NCBI GenBank assembly: GCA_002897995.1
Contig: BDTT01000127.1
Coordinates: 1 to 64,000, forward strand
DNA from: a bacterium BMS3Bbin10
GTDB lineage: Bacteria > Pseudomonadota > Alphaproteobacteria > Rhizobiales > Methyloligellaceae
DNA: 64,000 bases
Direction: 5' to 3'
Below the pieces are notes generated by a model. That model was not told the DNA's origin and made no database searches. It saw only the letters and a program-made list of their open reading frames with translations. Positions 43,111 to 53,682 of the stretch are shown here, in pieces (position 1 is the first letter of the stretch; each line of letters begins with the position of its first letter). The position numbers and the translations under genes were made by a program.

Positions 43111-44436
43111 ATGCGCTCGCCGAGATTGCGTTCACTGATTGTCCTGCTCTCCCTGGCGCTGGGGCCCCTCGCGCTGGCGGGTTGCGGCGGTTTGCCGAAG
43201 AGCCTCAACCCGTTCAAGAAGGAGGAGGTGAAACTGCCGGGCGAGCGGATTTCCGTCCTCAAGTCGCAGAAGGGTTTCGAAGTAGACGCTTCGCTTGCAA
43301 AAAAACCCGTTGTTCTGCCGGCGGCCCGGAATAACCCGGATTGGGATCAGCCGGGCGGAGTGGCGTCGAATGCGCCTGGACATCTCGCGTTCGGCGGCGG
43401 ATTGGGAATTGTCTGGAGCGCGGATATCGGCACGGGGTCCAGCGACGAGGGTCGCCTCACCGCCAGTCCGATCGTTTATCGGAACAAGATTTATTCGCTT
43501 GATATCCGAGGCGTCGTCTCGGCCTTCTCCACTTCCAGCGGATCACGGCTCTGGCGCGTGAGCCTCGCGCCGGAGAATGAGAGGGGGAATGAAGGCTTCG
43601 GCGGCGGTATGGCCGCGAGCGGCGGGCGTATTTTCGTGACCACCGGATTCGGCATCGTCGTTGCGCTCAACGCGGACAGCGGCGCGGTGGAGTGGACGCG
43701 CAAGATCGGTGTGCCGCTGCGCTCATCGCCGACCGCGATTGAGGGAAAACTGTTCTTCGTTTCCGCCGAGAGCAAGCTCTACTCTCTTTCCACGGTGGAT
43801 GGCGTGGAACTGTGGACTTTCCGCGGCTTGCCGGAAACCGCTACGCTGTTGAGCAATGTCAGTCCCGCCGTTGCCGGCGATTTGGTCGTCGTTCCGTACC
43901 CTTCGGGCGAGATCATTGCCTACAACATCAAAGCCAAACAGCCGGCCTGGGTGGATTCCCTTTCGCGCGTGCGCGACGGTTCTTCGCTGGCGTCGCTGTC
44001 CGATCCCGCACGTCCGGTCATCGACCGGGGGATAGTCTTCGCGGTCGGTCATTCGGGACGCATGATCGCTACATCCCAGAAATCCGGTGAACGGTTGTGG
44101 ACGAAAGTCGTGCGCGGTACGCAGATGCCGTGGTCTGCGGGGAATCTGGTTTATGTCATCGACATCAACGGCGTGTTGATGGCGTTGACGCGCAAGGAAG
44201 GCCGGGTGCGCTGGCTGACCGAGCTCCCGAATACGTCACGATGGAGCGGGCCCGTTCTCGCGGGTGGCCGGCTATGGGTCGTCTCCGCGGAGGGTGTCAT
44301 GGTTAGCGTTGACGCCAAAACAGGAAGCATCATGTCCCAGCGCGATCTCGGCACGCCGGTATTTATCGCGCCGATCGTGGCGTCGGGACGGATGTATGTC
44401 CTCACCGACAAGGCGCGCCTTCTCGCCCTGAACTAG
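43111..44436 (+). CDS. bamB: Outer membrane assembly lipoprotein BamB (PQQ propeller)
   Basis: Lipobox LALAGC; repeated PQQ blades; between yfgM-like gene and der. Confidence 0.92.
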   Translation: MRSPRLRSLIVLLSLALGPLALAGCGGLPKSLNPFKKEEVKLPGERISVLKSQKGFEVDASLAKKPVVLPAARNNPDWDQPGGVASNAPGHLAFGGGLGIVWSADIGTGSSDEGRLTASPIVYRNKIYSLDIRGVVSAFSTSSGSRLWRVSLAPENERGNEGFGGGMAASGGRIFVTTGFGIVVALNADSGAVEWTRKIGVPLRSSPTAIEGKLFFVSAESKLYSLSTVDGVELWTFRGLPETATLLSNVSPAVAGDLVVVPYPSGEIIAYNIKAKQPAWVDSLSRVRDGSSLASLSDPARPVIDRGIVFAVGHSGRMIATSQKSGERLWTKVVRGTQMPWSAGNLVYVIDINGVLMALTRKEGRVRWLTELPNTSRWSGPVLAGGRLWVVSAEGVMVSVDAKTGSIMSQRDLGTPVFIAPIVASGRMYVLTDKARLLALN

Positions 44437-44536
44437 TGACGGTAATTCCACGCTGTTCTATAGGCCCGCTTGAGGTTAATAAACACTCGCAGCATGCGAG
44501 AGACACAGTTGTTCTCAAGATACAAGAGCCAGACCT

Positions 44537-45910
44537 ATGGTTGCCAAGATCGCCATTGTGGGACGGCCCAATGTGGGCAAGTCGACCCTGTTCAACCGTT
44601 TGACCGGAAAGCGGCTGGCTCTGGTTCACGAGGCGCCGGGCCTGACCCGCGACCGGCGCGGGGGCGACGCGGTCATCGGTTCCACCAAAGTCCGCCTGAT
44701 CGATACCGCCGGTCTTGAAGAAGCCGGCGAAGGCACAATTCAAGCGCGTATGCGCGGCCAGACGGAAGCTGCGCTCAAAGAAGCCGATATTCTTCTTTTC
44801 GTCATGGATGCCAGGGCTGGCGTCGTCCCCGCCGATGAGGTGTTTGCCGATCTGGCGCGCGCCTCCGGCAAACCGGTCATCCTGGCGGCCAACAAATGCG
44901 AGGGCCGGGTCGGTCAGAGCGGCAGTTACGAGGCCTTTTCGCTGGGCGTTGGCGAGCCCATCGCAATATCGGCGGAACACGGGCAAGGGCTGATCGAGCT
45001 GGGCGCCGCGATCGAGGCGGCCTGGGCGGAGCTGTCGGGTGGCGGCGAGAGCGAAGCACAGGGCGGGGAAGGCGATATCGATGCCGAATCTCAGGACCGG
45101 CCGCTTCGCATCGCGATTGTGGGCCGGCCGAATGTCGGCAAGTCGACGCTTGTGAATGCGATCCTGGGAGAGGACCGGCTGATTACGGGCCCGGAAGCCG
45201 GACTTACCCGCGATTCCATATCGGTGGAGATGTCCTGGAGGGGGCAGGACATGCGGCTGTTCGATACCGCCGGACTGCGCCGCAAGGCCAGGGTGAAGGC
45301 GGGGGCTGAATATCTGTCCGTTGGCGACGCGCTGCGGGCCATTCAGTTCGCGGAGATCGTTATCCTGCTGGTGGATGCGCAGGCGCCCCTCGAAAAGCAG
45401 GATTTGCAGATCGCAGATCTTGTGGCCAGAGAGGGAAGGGCGCTTGTTATCGCCATCAACAAATGGGACCTGGTAAGCGACAAGAAAGAGCAGCTCAAGG
45501 AGTTGCAGCGCGAGATCGAACGGCTCGTGCCGCAGGTCAGGGGGGTGCGTCTGGTACCGGTATCGGCCCTGAAGGCCAGCGGGCTGACCAAACTCATGAC
45601 GGCGGTGCTGGATATTTACGAAATCTGGAACCGCCGCATTCCCACCGCCGAACTCAATCGCTGGCTTAAAGAGATGCAGGAGCGTCACCCGCCCCCCGCG
45701 GTGCGGGGCAAACGCATCCGCCTGCGCTTCATGACCCAGCCCAATGCCCGCCCGCCAACCTTTATCGTGTTTTCCTCACGCGCCGAAAAATTACCGGAAT
45801 CCTATCGCCGGTACCTTACACAAGGGTTGCGCACGGCGTTCGATCTGCTGGCGGTGCCCATCAGGCTCAATCTCCGCAAGGGCAAGAACCCCTATGCATC
45901 GAAACGCTAA
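44537..45910 (+). CDS. der: Ribosome biogenesis GTPase Der (tandem G domains)
   Basis: IAIVGRPNVGKSTLFNRL and IAIVGRPNVGKSTLVNAI; C-terminal RLNLRKGKNPY. Confidence 0.97.
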   Translation: MVAKIAIVGRPNVGKSTLFNRLTGKRLALVHEAPGLTRDRRGGDAVIGSTKVRLIDTAGLEEAGEGTIQARMRGQTEAALKEADILLFVMDARAGVVPADEVFADLARASGKPVILAANKCEGRVGQSGSYEAFSLGVGEPIAISAEHGQGLIELGAAIEAAWAELSGGGESEAQGGEGDIDAESQDRPLRIAIVGRPNVGKSTLVNAILGEDRLITGPEAGLTRDSISVEMSWRGQDMRLFDTAGLRRKARVKAGAEYLSVGDALRAIQFAEIVILLVDAQAPLEKQDLQIADLVAREGRALVIAINKWDLVSDKKEQLKELQREIERLVPQVRGVRLVPVSALKASGLTKLMTAVLDIYEIWNRRIPTAELNRWLKEMQERHPPPAVRGKRIRLRFMTQPNARPPTFIVFSSRAEKLPESYRRYLTQGLRTAFDLLAVPIRLNLRKGKNPYASKR

Positions 45911-45932
45911 AGCCTGTAAAACTTCCCCCATC

Positions 45933-46397
45933 ATGCCGGACGCCAAAAGCACAGAAGTTCTTTTCTATCACCTTGACCGCACACCGCTTGAGCGCGTGCT
46001 GCCGGGTTTGCTGGAAAAGACGCTTGAGCGCGGCTGGCGGGCGGTCGTCCAGGCGGGGTCTCAGGAACGCGTTGAGGCGCTCGATACCGCTCTCTGGACT
46101 TATCGCGACGGCTCCTTTCTGCCCCATGGAACCCTGAGCGACGCGAGAGAAGAAGAACAGCCGATTTTTCTCACCTCGGGGCCGGACAGGCCAAATGGCG
46201 CCAACATCCGCTTCTTTGTCGACGGCTCCGATGCGGATGACCTCTCAGCTTATGAGCGGGTGGTTTATCTGTTCGACGGTCGTGACGAGGCGGCGGTGGC
46301 GCAGGCTCGAACCCAGTGGACAAATGCAAAAGAAGCCGGTTACGACGTGACTTATTGGCAGCAAACCGAGCAGGGCAGGTGGGAGCAAAAAGCATGA
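45933..46397 (+). CDS. holC: DNA polymerase III chi subunit
   Basis: VLFYHLDRTPLERVLPGLLEKTLERGWRAVVQAGSQERVEALDTALWTYRDGSFLPHGT. Confidence 0.9.
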   Translation: MPDAKSTEVLFYHLDRTPLERVLPGLLEKTLERGWRAVVQAGSQERVEALDTALWTYRDGSFLPHGTLSDAREEEQPIFLTSGPDRPNGANIRFFVDGSDADDLSAYERVVYLFDGRDEAAVAQARTQWTNAKEAGYDVTYWQQTEQGRWEQKA

Positions 46398-47095
46398 CCG
46401 GTAACTCGGACGATGATCTTGAGAGCCGCAAGGAAGAGGGTCGCCGCCGTGCCGATACGCTCAGGGATTTCTATGTGGAAAGCGGCAATCCCATCGGCTG
46501 GTTCGAGGCCTGTTACGAGCAGGCGGAGGGTGAAGCGGCGCTTATTCCCTGGGGCCATGAAATAGCGCGTCCCGAATTTGTCGAATGGCTTGAGAGATTG
46601 CCCGAGGAGCGCCGGCGCGGCCGCGCACTCGATGTCGGTTGCGGGCTTGGCGACAATGCCGCGTATCTGGCCGGCGCCGGGTTCGAGGTCACGGCATTCG
46701 ATCTTTCGCCAACCGCCATTCGATGGGCGGCAAAGCGGTTCCCCGGCCAGGGCATCGACTGGCGCGCAGCCAATCTGGTCGATCCGCCGGAGGAATTTCA
46801 GGGCGCCTTCGATCTCGTCAATGAGACCTACACATTGCAGGCGCTGCGCTCGCCAATTCGTGAAGCCGCCATCCGGGCTCTGGCGGGTTTTGTAAAGCCT
46901 GGAGGAACATTGCTGATCGTGGGCCGGGGACGGCTCCCGGAGGAACCCGAAGACCCGCCGCCCTGGCCGCTTTTGCGCCCGGAACTGGACTGCCTTATTG
47001 AGGCAGGGCTGACGCTGGTGGAGTTTGAGGATTTCCACACCGATCGTAAGGGCCGCCCCGTGCGTCATTTCCGTATTGAATATACGCGGCCCTAA
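46394..47095 (+). CDS. Class I SAM-dependent methyltransferase
   Basis: RALDVGCGLGDNAAYLAGAGFEVTAFDLSPTAIRWA. Confidence 0.9.
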   Translation: MTGNSDDDLESRKEEGRRRADTLRDFYVESGNPIGWFEACYEQAEGEAALIPWGHEIARPEFVEWLERLPEERRRGRALDVGCGLGDNAAYLAGAGFEVTAFDLSPTAIRWAAKRFPGQGIDWRAANLVDPPEEFQGAFDLVNETYTLQALRSPIREAAIRALAGFVKPGGTLLIVGRGRLPEEPEDPPPWPLLRPELDCLIEAGLTLVEFEDFHTDRKGRPVRHFRIEYTRP

Positions 47096-47116
47096 AGATC
47101 GAGGGGGGGAGGCCAG

Positions 47117-47713
47117 GTGCTTCGCACCGATTCGCTTGAGGTATACGGGCTGCAACCGGTCTCTTTCGAGGTTGCCGGGGGCGAATGCCTTGCCGTTCAG
47201 GGCCCCTCCGGATCGGGCAAGACGGTATTGCTGCGGGCGCTGGCCGACCTTGATCCCGTGGCGGGGCGGATTTTTCTGGACGGCACCGAGCGCAATGCGC
47301 TTTCAGGCCCTGAGTGGCGTAAACGGGTGCGCTATGCGGCCGCGGAACCAGGCTGGTGGGGCGAGACGCCGCGAGAGCATTTTGCGCAAGGTGAGGGGCT
47401 GGACGAACTTGTGACCGCGCTGGGTTTGAGAGTTGCCCAGCTCGATCAAAGCATCGCTCTGCTTTCCACCGGAGAGCGCCAGCGCATGGCGCTCGCCCGC
47501 GCCATAATTGACGGCCCTTGCGTCTTGCTGCTGGACGAGCCGACAGGCGCTCTGGACGCCAAAGCAACGGCGCAGGCCGAAAGAGTGATAAAGCGGCAAC
47601 TCAAAAAGGGCCATGCGGTTATTCTCGTCAGTCATGACCCGGGACAGGTCAAGCGCCTGGCGGGCCGCAAGCTCACCATACGCGGCGGCAGAGTGAGGGT
47701 GAGCCGCGCATGA
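47117..47713 (+). CDS. ABC transporter ATP-binding protein, FetA/YbbL-like
   Basis: GPSGSGKTVLLRALADLDP; LSTGERQRMALARAI; LLLDEPTGALD; paired with FetB-like permease. Confidence 0.88.
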   Translation: MLRTDSLEVYGLQPVSFEVAGGECLAVQGPSGSGKTVLLRALADLDPVAGRIFLDGTERNALSGPEWRKRVRYAAAEPGWWGETPREHFAQGEGLDELVTALGLRVAQLDQSIALLSTGERQRMALARAIIDGPCVLLLDEPTGALDAKATAQAERVIKRQLKKGHAVILVSHDPGQVKRLAGRKLTIRGGRVRVSRA

Positions 47714-48522
47714 CCCAGACCAGCTACATCGCGCTCACCTACTGGGATCTGGCGATGGCGGCATCCCTCATCCTGATCAATGGATTGTTGTCATTTGCCT
47801 TTCGGCTCGGGCTTGAGCGCACATTGTTCGTCGCGGCGATAAGAATGACCGTCCAGCTCATGGCCATTGGGTTCGTGCTCAAATTCATCTTCATCCAGAC
47901 TTCGCCATTATGGACCTTGGGCCTCGGGCTGCTGATGGTGCTGTTCGCGGGGCGCGAAGCAATGGCGCGCCAGACACGCCGCTATAAAGGGTGGTGGGCC
48001 TATGGGCTGGGTACCGGAACGCTTCTGTTCGTGGGGCTGCTGGGGGTGCTGTTCGGCGTCGGCGTGCTTATCGGTCCCGACCCCTGGCACACGCCGCGCC
48101 TGGTGCTGCCGATACTGGGGATGATTCTCGGCAACACGCTGAACGGAATATCATTGAGCCTGGAAACCCTGACCATGGCGGCTCAGCGCGAACGGACGAG
48201 CATCGAGGCGCGGATTGCGCTTGGCGCCACGCGCTTTGAGGCCCTTTCGGTCGTGATACGCCAGTCACTGAAAACCGGCATGATGCCGATTGTGAATGCG
48301 ATGGCGGCCACGGGCATCGTTTCGCTGCCGGGCATGATGACAGGGCAGATCCTCGCGGGAGTAGACCCGGTGGAAGCGACCAAATATCAGGTGCTCATCA
48401 CCTTCCTGATTGCCGGCGGGACGGCGCTGGGTGCATTCGTGGCCGTGCTTGGCGGCGCGCGCCTCCTTACCGACGAGCGCCACCGGCTGCGGCTTGACCG
48501 GCTCGAAAAGCCAGTTCAGTGA
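47710..48522 (+). CDS. FetB/YbbM-like ABC permease
   Basis: LGMILGNTLNGISLSLETL; RIALGATRFEALSVVIRQSLKTGMMPIVNAMAATGIVSLPGMMTGQILAGVDPVEATKYQ. Confidence 0.92.
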   Translation: MTQTSYIALTYWDLAMAASLILINGLLSFAFRLGLERTLFVAAIRMTVQLMAIGFVLKFIFIQTSPLWTLGLGLLMVLFAGREAMARQTRRYKGWWAYGLGTGTLLFVGLLGVLFGVGVLIGPDPWHTPRLVLPILGMILGNTLNGISLSLETLTMAAQRERTSIEARIALGATRFEALSVVIRQSLKTGMMPIVNAMAATGIVSLPGMMTGQILAGVDPVEATKYQVLITFLIAGGTALGAFVAVLGGARLLTDERHRLRLDRLEKPVQ

Positions 48523-48983
48523 ACCTTGAGCAACTCCACGATGAATATCAGCGTCGCGTTCGGCGGGATCGAGCCGCCCGCGCCGCCCGCGCCATAGCCG
48601 AGACTGGCGGGAATAACCAGTTCGTATTTGGCGCCTTCCTTCATCAGTTGCAGGCCCTCTGTCCAGCCGGTGATCACCCGGTTCAGCGGAAAACTTATGG
48701 ACTGGCCCCGATCATATGAACTGTCGAACACCTTGCCGTTGACAAGGGTGCCCTTGTAGTGGACCTCCACTGCATCGCTCGCCCCTGGTTTGCGTCCGTT
48801 GCCTTCGCGCAGAACGCGATATTGCAATCCCGAAGACGTCACCACGACGCCGGACTTCTTCCGGTTGGTCTCAAGATAGTCCGTATCGACGCTGGCTTGC
48901 GCATCGCCGGCAAAGGCGGTCATGAGAAAAAGAGCGGGCAGGATAACAATGCGCAGGAAGCGCGCGAGGGATGTGACGAACAT
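48516..48983 (-). CDS. FKBP-type peptidyl-prolyl isomerase
   Basis: VEVHYKGTLVNGKVFDSSYDRGQSISFPLNRVITGWTEGLQLMKEGAKYELVIPASLGYG. Confidence 0.95.
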   Translation of the reverse strand: MFVTSLARFLRIVILPALFLMTAFAGDAQASVDTDYLETNRKKSGVVVTSSGLQYRVLREGNGRKPGASDAVEVHYKGTLVNGKVFDSSYDRGQSISFPLNRVITGWTEGLQLMKEGAKYELVIPASLGYGAGGAGGSIPPNATLIFIVELLKVH

Positions 48984-49063
48984 TACAGAACTCCGTTTAT
49001 GTCATGTTGATTCGGGTGGGCGGGAACAGCGCGCCTTATAGCGCCATGCGGTGAGAGCTGCGA

Positions 49064-50959
49064 TCAAACACGCGCTTTTTCATAGGTCTCGCTGGCCTCA
49101 AGCCATTCCGCTTCGGCATATTCGAGCGCCTTGGCGAGCTCTCCGCGTTGCCGGGCCAATCGGGCGGCCTTGTCAGGGTCATTTTCATAGAGCGCCATAT
49201 CTCCCAATTTTGTATCGAGCGTGGCTATTTCGCCCGATATGGCCGCAACTTTCTGTTCTTTCTTTGTCATTTCCTTTTTTAACGGAGCAAGCTCGACACG
49301 GCGCGCTGCATCTTTGCGCCGTTTTTTCTGGCGCGAAACCCGGACGGCGCCCCCCGCCCCTTGCGACGTGGACCTGGTTGCCCGCCCGGCGCCGCGTTCG
49401 GACAGGCACTCCTCGCGATAGCCGCCGATATCGCCGTCATAGGGTGTCACGGTTCCATCCCTCACCAGCCAGAGCTGATCGGCGCAGGCCTCAAGCAAAT
49501 GCCGGTCATGGCTGATGAGGATGACCGCGCCGTCATAGTCGTTGATCGCGTGGATCAGCGCCTCGCGGCTGTCCACATCGAGATGGTTTGTCGGCTCGTC
49601 CAGTATCAGCAGATGCGGCCCTTCAAAGGCCGCCAGCGCAAACAGAAGGCGCGCCTTCTCACCGCCGGAAAGATCGCCGGCCGGTGTATCCGCCGTGTCG
49701 ATACCGAAGCCTAGCTTCCCCAGATGCGCGCGCTTTTGCGCTTCGGTTGCATCTGGCATCAGCTCGACGATGTGGTCATAAGGCGATCTGGCCGGATTCA
49801 GCTCATCGAGCTGATGCTGGGCGAAGTAGCCGGCGACCATTTTTTTGGAGCATCCTCGATGCCCCGATAATGGATCAAGCCGCCCGGCCAGCAGTTTGGC
49901 GAAGGTGCTCTTGCCATTGCCGTTGGCGCCGAGCAGCCCGATGCGGTCATCCTCATCGAGGCGCAGATCAAGGTTGCTCAGAACCGGCTCGCCCGGCGCG
50001 TAACCGGCGCTGACCTCCTCAAGGCGTATCAGGGGATTGCCGAGGCTCTTTTTCGGGTTGGGAAACTGGAACCCGGCAACCCGCTCATTGACCTGCGCGG
50101 CGATGGGCTGCATTTTCTCCAGCACCTTGACCCGCGCCTGCGCCTGGCGGGCCTTTGTCGCCTTGTAACGGAAGCGCTCGACAAAGGCTTCGAGGCGGCG
50201 GCGTTCATCGTCCTGGCGTTTCTTCAGTGAAAGATTGAGGCGCTGCTGTTCGCGCCGCATCGCTTCGAACGCGTCATAGCCCCCCGCATAGAGGTTCAGT
50301 TTCCCTTGCGAGAGATGCAGGATGCTGGTCACGGCGGTATTGAGCAACTCGCGGTCATGGCTGACGATCACGACCGTATGGGGATAGGTCTTGAGAAAAT
50401 TCTCCAGCCACAATGTGCCCTCCAGATCGAGATAGTTGGAAGGTTCATCCAGCAGCAGGACGTCCGGCGAGGCAAATAACGCACTGGCCAGGGCAACGCG
50501 CATGCGCCAGCCGCCTGAAAATTCCGCGCAGGGGCGCTGTTGTTCTTCTTCGTTAAACCCGAGCCCGGAGAGAATGGAAGCCGCGCGCGCCGGCGCCGAA
50601 TGGGCGTCGATATCGCCAAGGCGCATATGTATCTCCGCGATCCGGTCTGGATCCTGCGCCGTTTCCGCCTCTTCAAGCAGCGCCGCGCGTTCGCTATCCG
50701 CCGCCAGCACCGTGTCGAGAAGTGATTCCGGACCGCCGGGCGCTTCCTGACAGACGAGACACATACTGGCGTGTTTGGGCGTGCGGATTTCACCGTCATC
50801 GGGAGAAATTTCACCCGATATCAAGCGCAGCAGCGTGGTCTTGCCGGCCCCGTTGCGGCCCACAAGCCCGACCTTGTGGCGCGCCGGGATGCCGGCGCTG
50901 GTGCGCTCGAAAAGCAGCCGCCCGTCGATGCGGTATGTCAGGTCGTTGATATGGAGCAT
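49064..50959 (-). CDS. ABC-F family ATPase
   Basis: Two ABC domains: [26 protein letters not shown] and [25 protein letters not shown]. Confidence 0.95.
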   Translation of the reverse strand: MLHINDLTYRIDGRLLFERTSAGIPARHKVGLVGRNGAGKTTLLRLISGEISPDDGEIRTPKHASMCLVCQEAPGGPESLLDTVLAADSERAALLEEAETAQDPDRIAEIHMRLGDIDAHSAPARAASILSGLGFNEEEQQRPCAEFSGGWRMRVALASALFASPDVLLLDEPSNYLDLEGTLWLENFLKTYPHTVVIVSHDRELLNTAVTSILHLSQGKLNLYAGGYDAFEAMRREQQRLNLSLKKRQDDERRRLEAFVERFRYKATKARQAQARVKVLEKMQPIAAQVNERVAGFQFPNPKKSLGNPLIRLEEVSAGYAPGEPVLSNLDLRLDEDDRIGLLGANGNGKSTFAKLLAGRLDPLSGHRGCSKKMVAGYFAQHQLDELNPARSPYDHIVELMPDATEAQKRAHLGKLGFGIDTADTPAGDLSGGEKARLLFALAAFEGPHLLILDEPTNHLDVDSREALIHAINDYDGAVILISHDRHLLEACADQLWLVRDGTVTPYDGDIGGYREECLSERGAGRATRSTSQGAGGAVRVSRQKKRRKDAARRVELAPLKKEMTKKEQKVAAISGEIATLDTKLGDMALYENDPDKAARLARQRGELAKALEYAEAEWLEASETYEKARV

Positions 50960-51066
50960 GCGGGGGTCCGGACCCTATGGTTGCGGGAGCAATAGGTGGC
51001 CGCTATAAGCGCCTCGACAGCCGAACGGCAAGCGAAATCAAATCAAGAAAACAGGAATTTACAATC

Positions 51067-51489
51067 ATGGCACTCGAACGCACCCTCTCGATGATCAAGC
51101 CCGACGCGACCGCACGCAATATTACCGGTGCGATCATTGCCAAGCTGGAAGGCGCGGGCCTGCGCGTCATTGCGCAGAAGCGCGTAAAATGGAGCGAAGC
51201 GCAAGCGCAAAAATTCTACGAAGTTCACAAAGAGCGCCCCTTCTATAATGACCTGGTTGCCTTCATGACCTCCGGTCCGATCGTTATGCAGGTTCTGGAA
51301 GGCGAGGACGCGGTAGCCAGGAACCGCGAAGTGATGGGCGCGACCAACCCGCAAGAGGCCGATGAGGGCACCATCCGGGCCGAGTTTGCCGAGAATATCG
51401 AGCGCAACTCCGTGCATGGTTCGGACAGCGCGGAAAATGCGGCCATAGAGATCGCGCTGTGCTTTGATGAATCTGAAATCGTGGGGTAG
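51067..51489 (+). CDS. ndk: Nucleoside diphosphate kinase
   Basis: [31 protein letters not shown]. Confidence 0.98.
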   Translation: MALERTLSMIKPDATARNITGAIIAKLEGAGLRVIAQKRVKWSEAQAQKFYEVHKERPFYNDLVAFMTSGPIVMQVLEGEDAVARNREVMGATNPQEADEGTIRAEFAENIERNSVHGSDSAENAAIEIALCFDESEIVG

Positions 51490-51521
51490 CATCGTCACAC
51501 GCATATAGCCGGGTCAGCAAA

Positions 51522-51863
51522 ATGGAGGCGGGGAACATGGAGCGTGCAATTCTGGCAATAGCTGCGGCTGTTTATTTGTTTTCCGGCAACGCGGCGCTGG
51601 CAACAACCGGACCGGGTTGCTTCCAGGTGGTCAATGTCGCCAGCTGGGATGTGCTCAACATGCGCTCGGGTCCTTCGGCCTCTAATCCGATCGTGGATCA
51701 TCTGCCTCCCGGCCGGCACGGCATAATCAGCCAGAGCGGACCATGTATTCCGGCGCATGTGGCGCTGCGCTCGCGCTGGTGTCCTGTCACTCATTACAGT
51801 GGCGACCGGACCACCAGCGGCTGGGTCAAGCGGCATTTCGTTGCGCCCAGCGACTGCCCTTAG
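51522..51863 (+). CDS. Small exported SH3-like protein
   Basis: Signal peptide; VASWDVLNMRSGPSASNPIVDHLPPGRHGI bacterial SH3 pattern. Confidence 0.75.
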   Translation: MEAGNMERAILAIAAAVYLFSGNAALATTGPGCFQVVNVASWDVLNMRSGPSASNPIVDHLPPGRHGIISQSGPCIPAHVALRSRWCPVTHYSGDRTTSGWVKRHFVAPSDCP

Positions 51864-51937
51864 GCGGGGCGAATCCGGGAGGGCAATCCACATGGCGACC
51901 GGATTTGGCGCCAAGGCCGCCGGCACCGGTCCGGCGC

Positions 51938-52864
51938 TTATGCCCGGCGAGTGCGCGCGAAGAGGGAGAAAAACTGCCCGTTAATCGCCGCGACACCGAT
52001 CATGACCGCGCCCAGCCCGGCTGCAATCTGCCAGTTGAATGTCTCGCCTAGTAAAAGCACACCGATCATCACGCTGATGCCGGCGCGGGCGTAGGAGACG
52101 CTCGACGTGCCAACGGAGCCGAGCGTATTCACCAGGCGGAAATACAGCGTGAAGGCGCCGGCCGTTGAAAATACAGCCAGGGCGATAAGCGCCCAGATGG
52201 ATGTCCATGAAGGGGCGAGGTCCAGCGGGCGTTCAACTGCGAAGCTGGCGGGCAGCAATATGATTGCCGCGAGAGTCAGTGTGCAGGCCGCCGTTACTTC
52301 CGGCGCTATTCCCTTGAACCGTTTGCCGTAGATCATCGCGATTGCGTAGCTGATGGTGGCTCCGGTGATGGCAAGCTGTCCGGCAATATGCGTTCCGATG
52401 CCTGCCAAGGCTTCCATGCCGATCAGGAGGCTGACGCCGCCCAGACCCGCCAGAACGCCCAGTGAATTTTCCAGATTCACCCGTTCATGGCGGGTCCAGA
52501 AAAGGGTGATGAGGAAAACGAAGATTGGCGTCGTTGAATTGAGAATGCCCGCCAGCCCGCTCTCCACATATTGCTGACCCCAGGTGATCATGGTGAAGGG
52601 CACAATGAACCCAAACAGCGCCTGAATGGTGAGCTGACGCCATATTGGAAATCCTGTTGGAATTTTCCGCCGCCGCGCAATGACAACCAGCCACAACACG
52701 CCAGCCGCGATGGAAACCCTGACAGCGACAAGCGTCACCGGTGTGATGGTTTCGACGGCGAGTTTAATGAGCCCGTATGATGCGCCCCACAGGAGCGAAA
52801 GCAGGGCGAGCAATGCGAACTCAAAGGCGAGATTGGGCGTCTTGGATATGGATGGATATGTCAT
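51938..52864 (-). CDS. EamA/DMT family transporter
   Basis: LLSLLWGASYGLIKLAVETITPVTLVAVR; multiple TM segments. Confidence 0.9.
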   Translation of the reverse strand: MTYPSISKTPNLAFEFALLALLSLLWGASYGLIKLAVETITPVTLVAVRVSIAAGVLWLVVIARRRKIPTGFPIWRQLTIQALFGFIVPFTMITWGQQYVESGLAGILNSTTPIFVFLITLFWTRHERVNLENSLGVLAGLGGVSLLIGMEALAGIGTHIAGQLAITGATISYAIAMIYGKRFKGIAPEVTAACTLTLAAIILLPASFAVERPLDLAPSWTSIWALIALAVFSTAGAFTLYFRLVNTLGSVGTSSVSYARAGISVMIGVLLLGETFNWQIAAGLGAVMIGVAAINGQFFSLFARTRRA

Positions 52865-52873
52865 AATTCATCT

Positions 52874-52919
52874 TTAGACGAAATATGAAAGCCTTGTCGA
52901 GAAACTATATTTCGTTTAA
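52874..52919. promoter_or_regulatory. Putative operator (inverted repeat) between divergent EamA and ArsR-like genes
   Basis: TTAGACGAAATAT (52874-52886) and ATATTTCGTTTAA (52907-52919), 12/13 complementary. Confidence 0.6.
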
Positions 52920-52928
52920 TACCGAACT

Positions 52929-53618
52929 ATGATTGAAGGCCCATATATTGCCGAAGCCGCCGCGCTGATCGGCGACCCGAGCCGGGCAACCATGCTCTCG
53001 GCTCTTATGGACGGCAGGGCGCTGACCGCGACCGAGCTGGCCTATTCGTCCGGAATTACCCCCCAGACGGCGAGTGGACATCTCGGCCGCTTGACGCAGG
53101 CCAGGCTGGTAGAAGTCGAAAAACAGGGGCGGCACCGCTATTACAGACTTGCCAACGCCCATGTGGCGCACGCGCTGGAGGCCCTCATGAATCTGGCGGT
53201 ACATGGACCCCCGCGTCACCGGCCGACCGGACCGCGCGATGAGGCCATGCGCTTTGCACGCACCTGTTACGATCATCTGGCGGGACGGGTCGGGGTTGCT
53301 CTGGCCCAGTCACTCCTTAAGAGCGGAATTCTCGAGGAGAGAAACGGCGCGTTTGAAATTACTGCCAATGGTGAGGCCTGGCTGGAAAAGCTCGGGCTGG
53401 ATCTAGCATCGCTGAACAAGGGACGCCGCGCGGTTGCAAGCCGGTGTCTGGACTGGAGCGAGCGCATGCCGCATCTGGGCGGCGCGCTGGGGGCAGTACT
53501 GCTGAAGGAACTGGAAGCGCGGGAGTGGCTTCTCAGGGTTGATGGAACGCGCGCCGTGACCCTGACCAAGTCAGGCAAAGCCGGTTTGCGCAGAAATTTC
53601 GGCATTTCGCTGGACTGA
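52929..53618 (+). CDS. ArsR-family helix-turn-helix regulator
   Basis: IGDPSRATMLSALMDGRALTATELAYSSGITPQTASGHLGRLTQARLVEVEKQGRHRYYRLA. Confidence 0.92.
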   Translation: MIEGPYIAEAAALIGDPSRATMLSALMDGRALTATELAYSSGITPQTASGHLGRLTQARLVEVEKQGRHRYYRLANAHVAHALEALMNLAVHGPPRHRPTGPRDEAMRFARTCYDHLAGRVGVALAQSLLKSGILEERNGAFEITANGEAWLEKLGLDLASLNKGRRAVASRCLDWSERMPHLGGALGAVLLKELEAREWLLRVDGTRAVTLTKSGKAGLRRNFGISLD

Positions 53619-53682
53619 GCTTCTGCAAAGAGTGGCCTCTTGGCCCTCCGATGCTATTCTGCGGGCCTGCTTGGAGACCCCC

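Noticed and set aside
44537-45200. Repeated IAIVGRPNVGKST sequence suggesting a duplication
   Set aside because: Tandem G domains are the normal architecture of Der.
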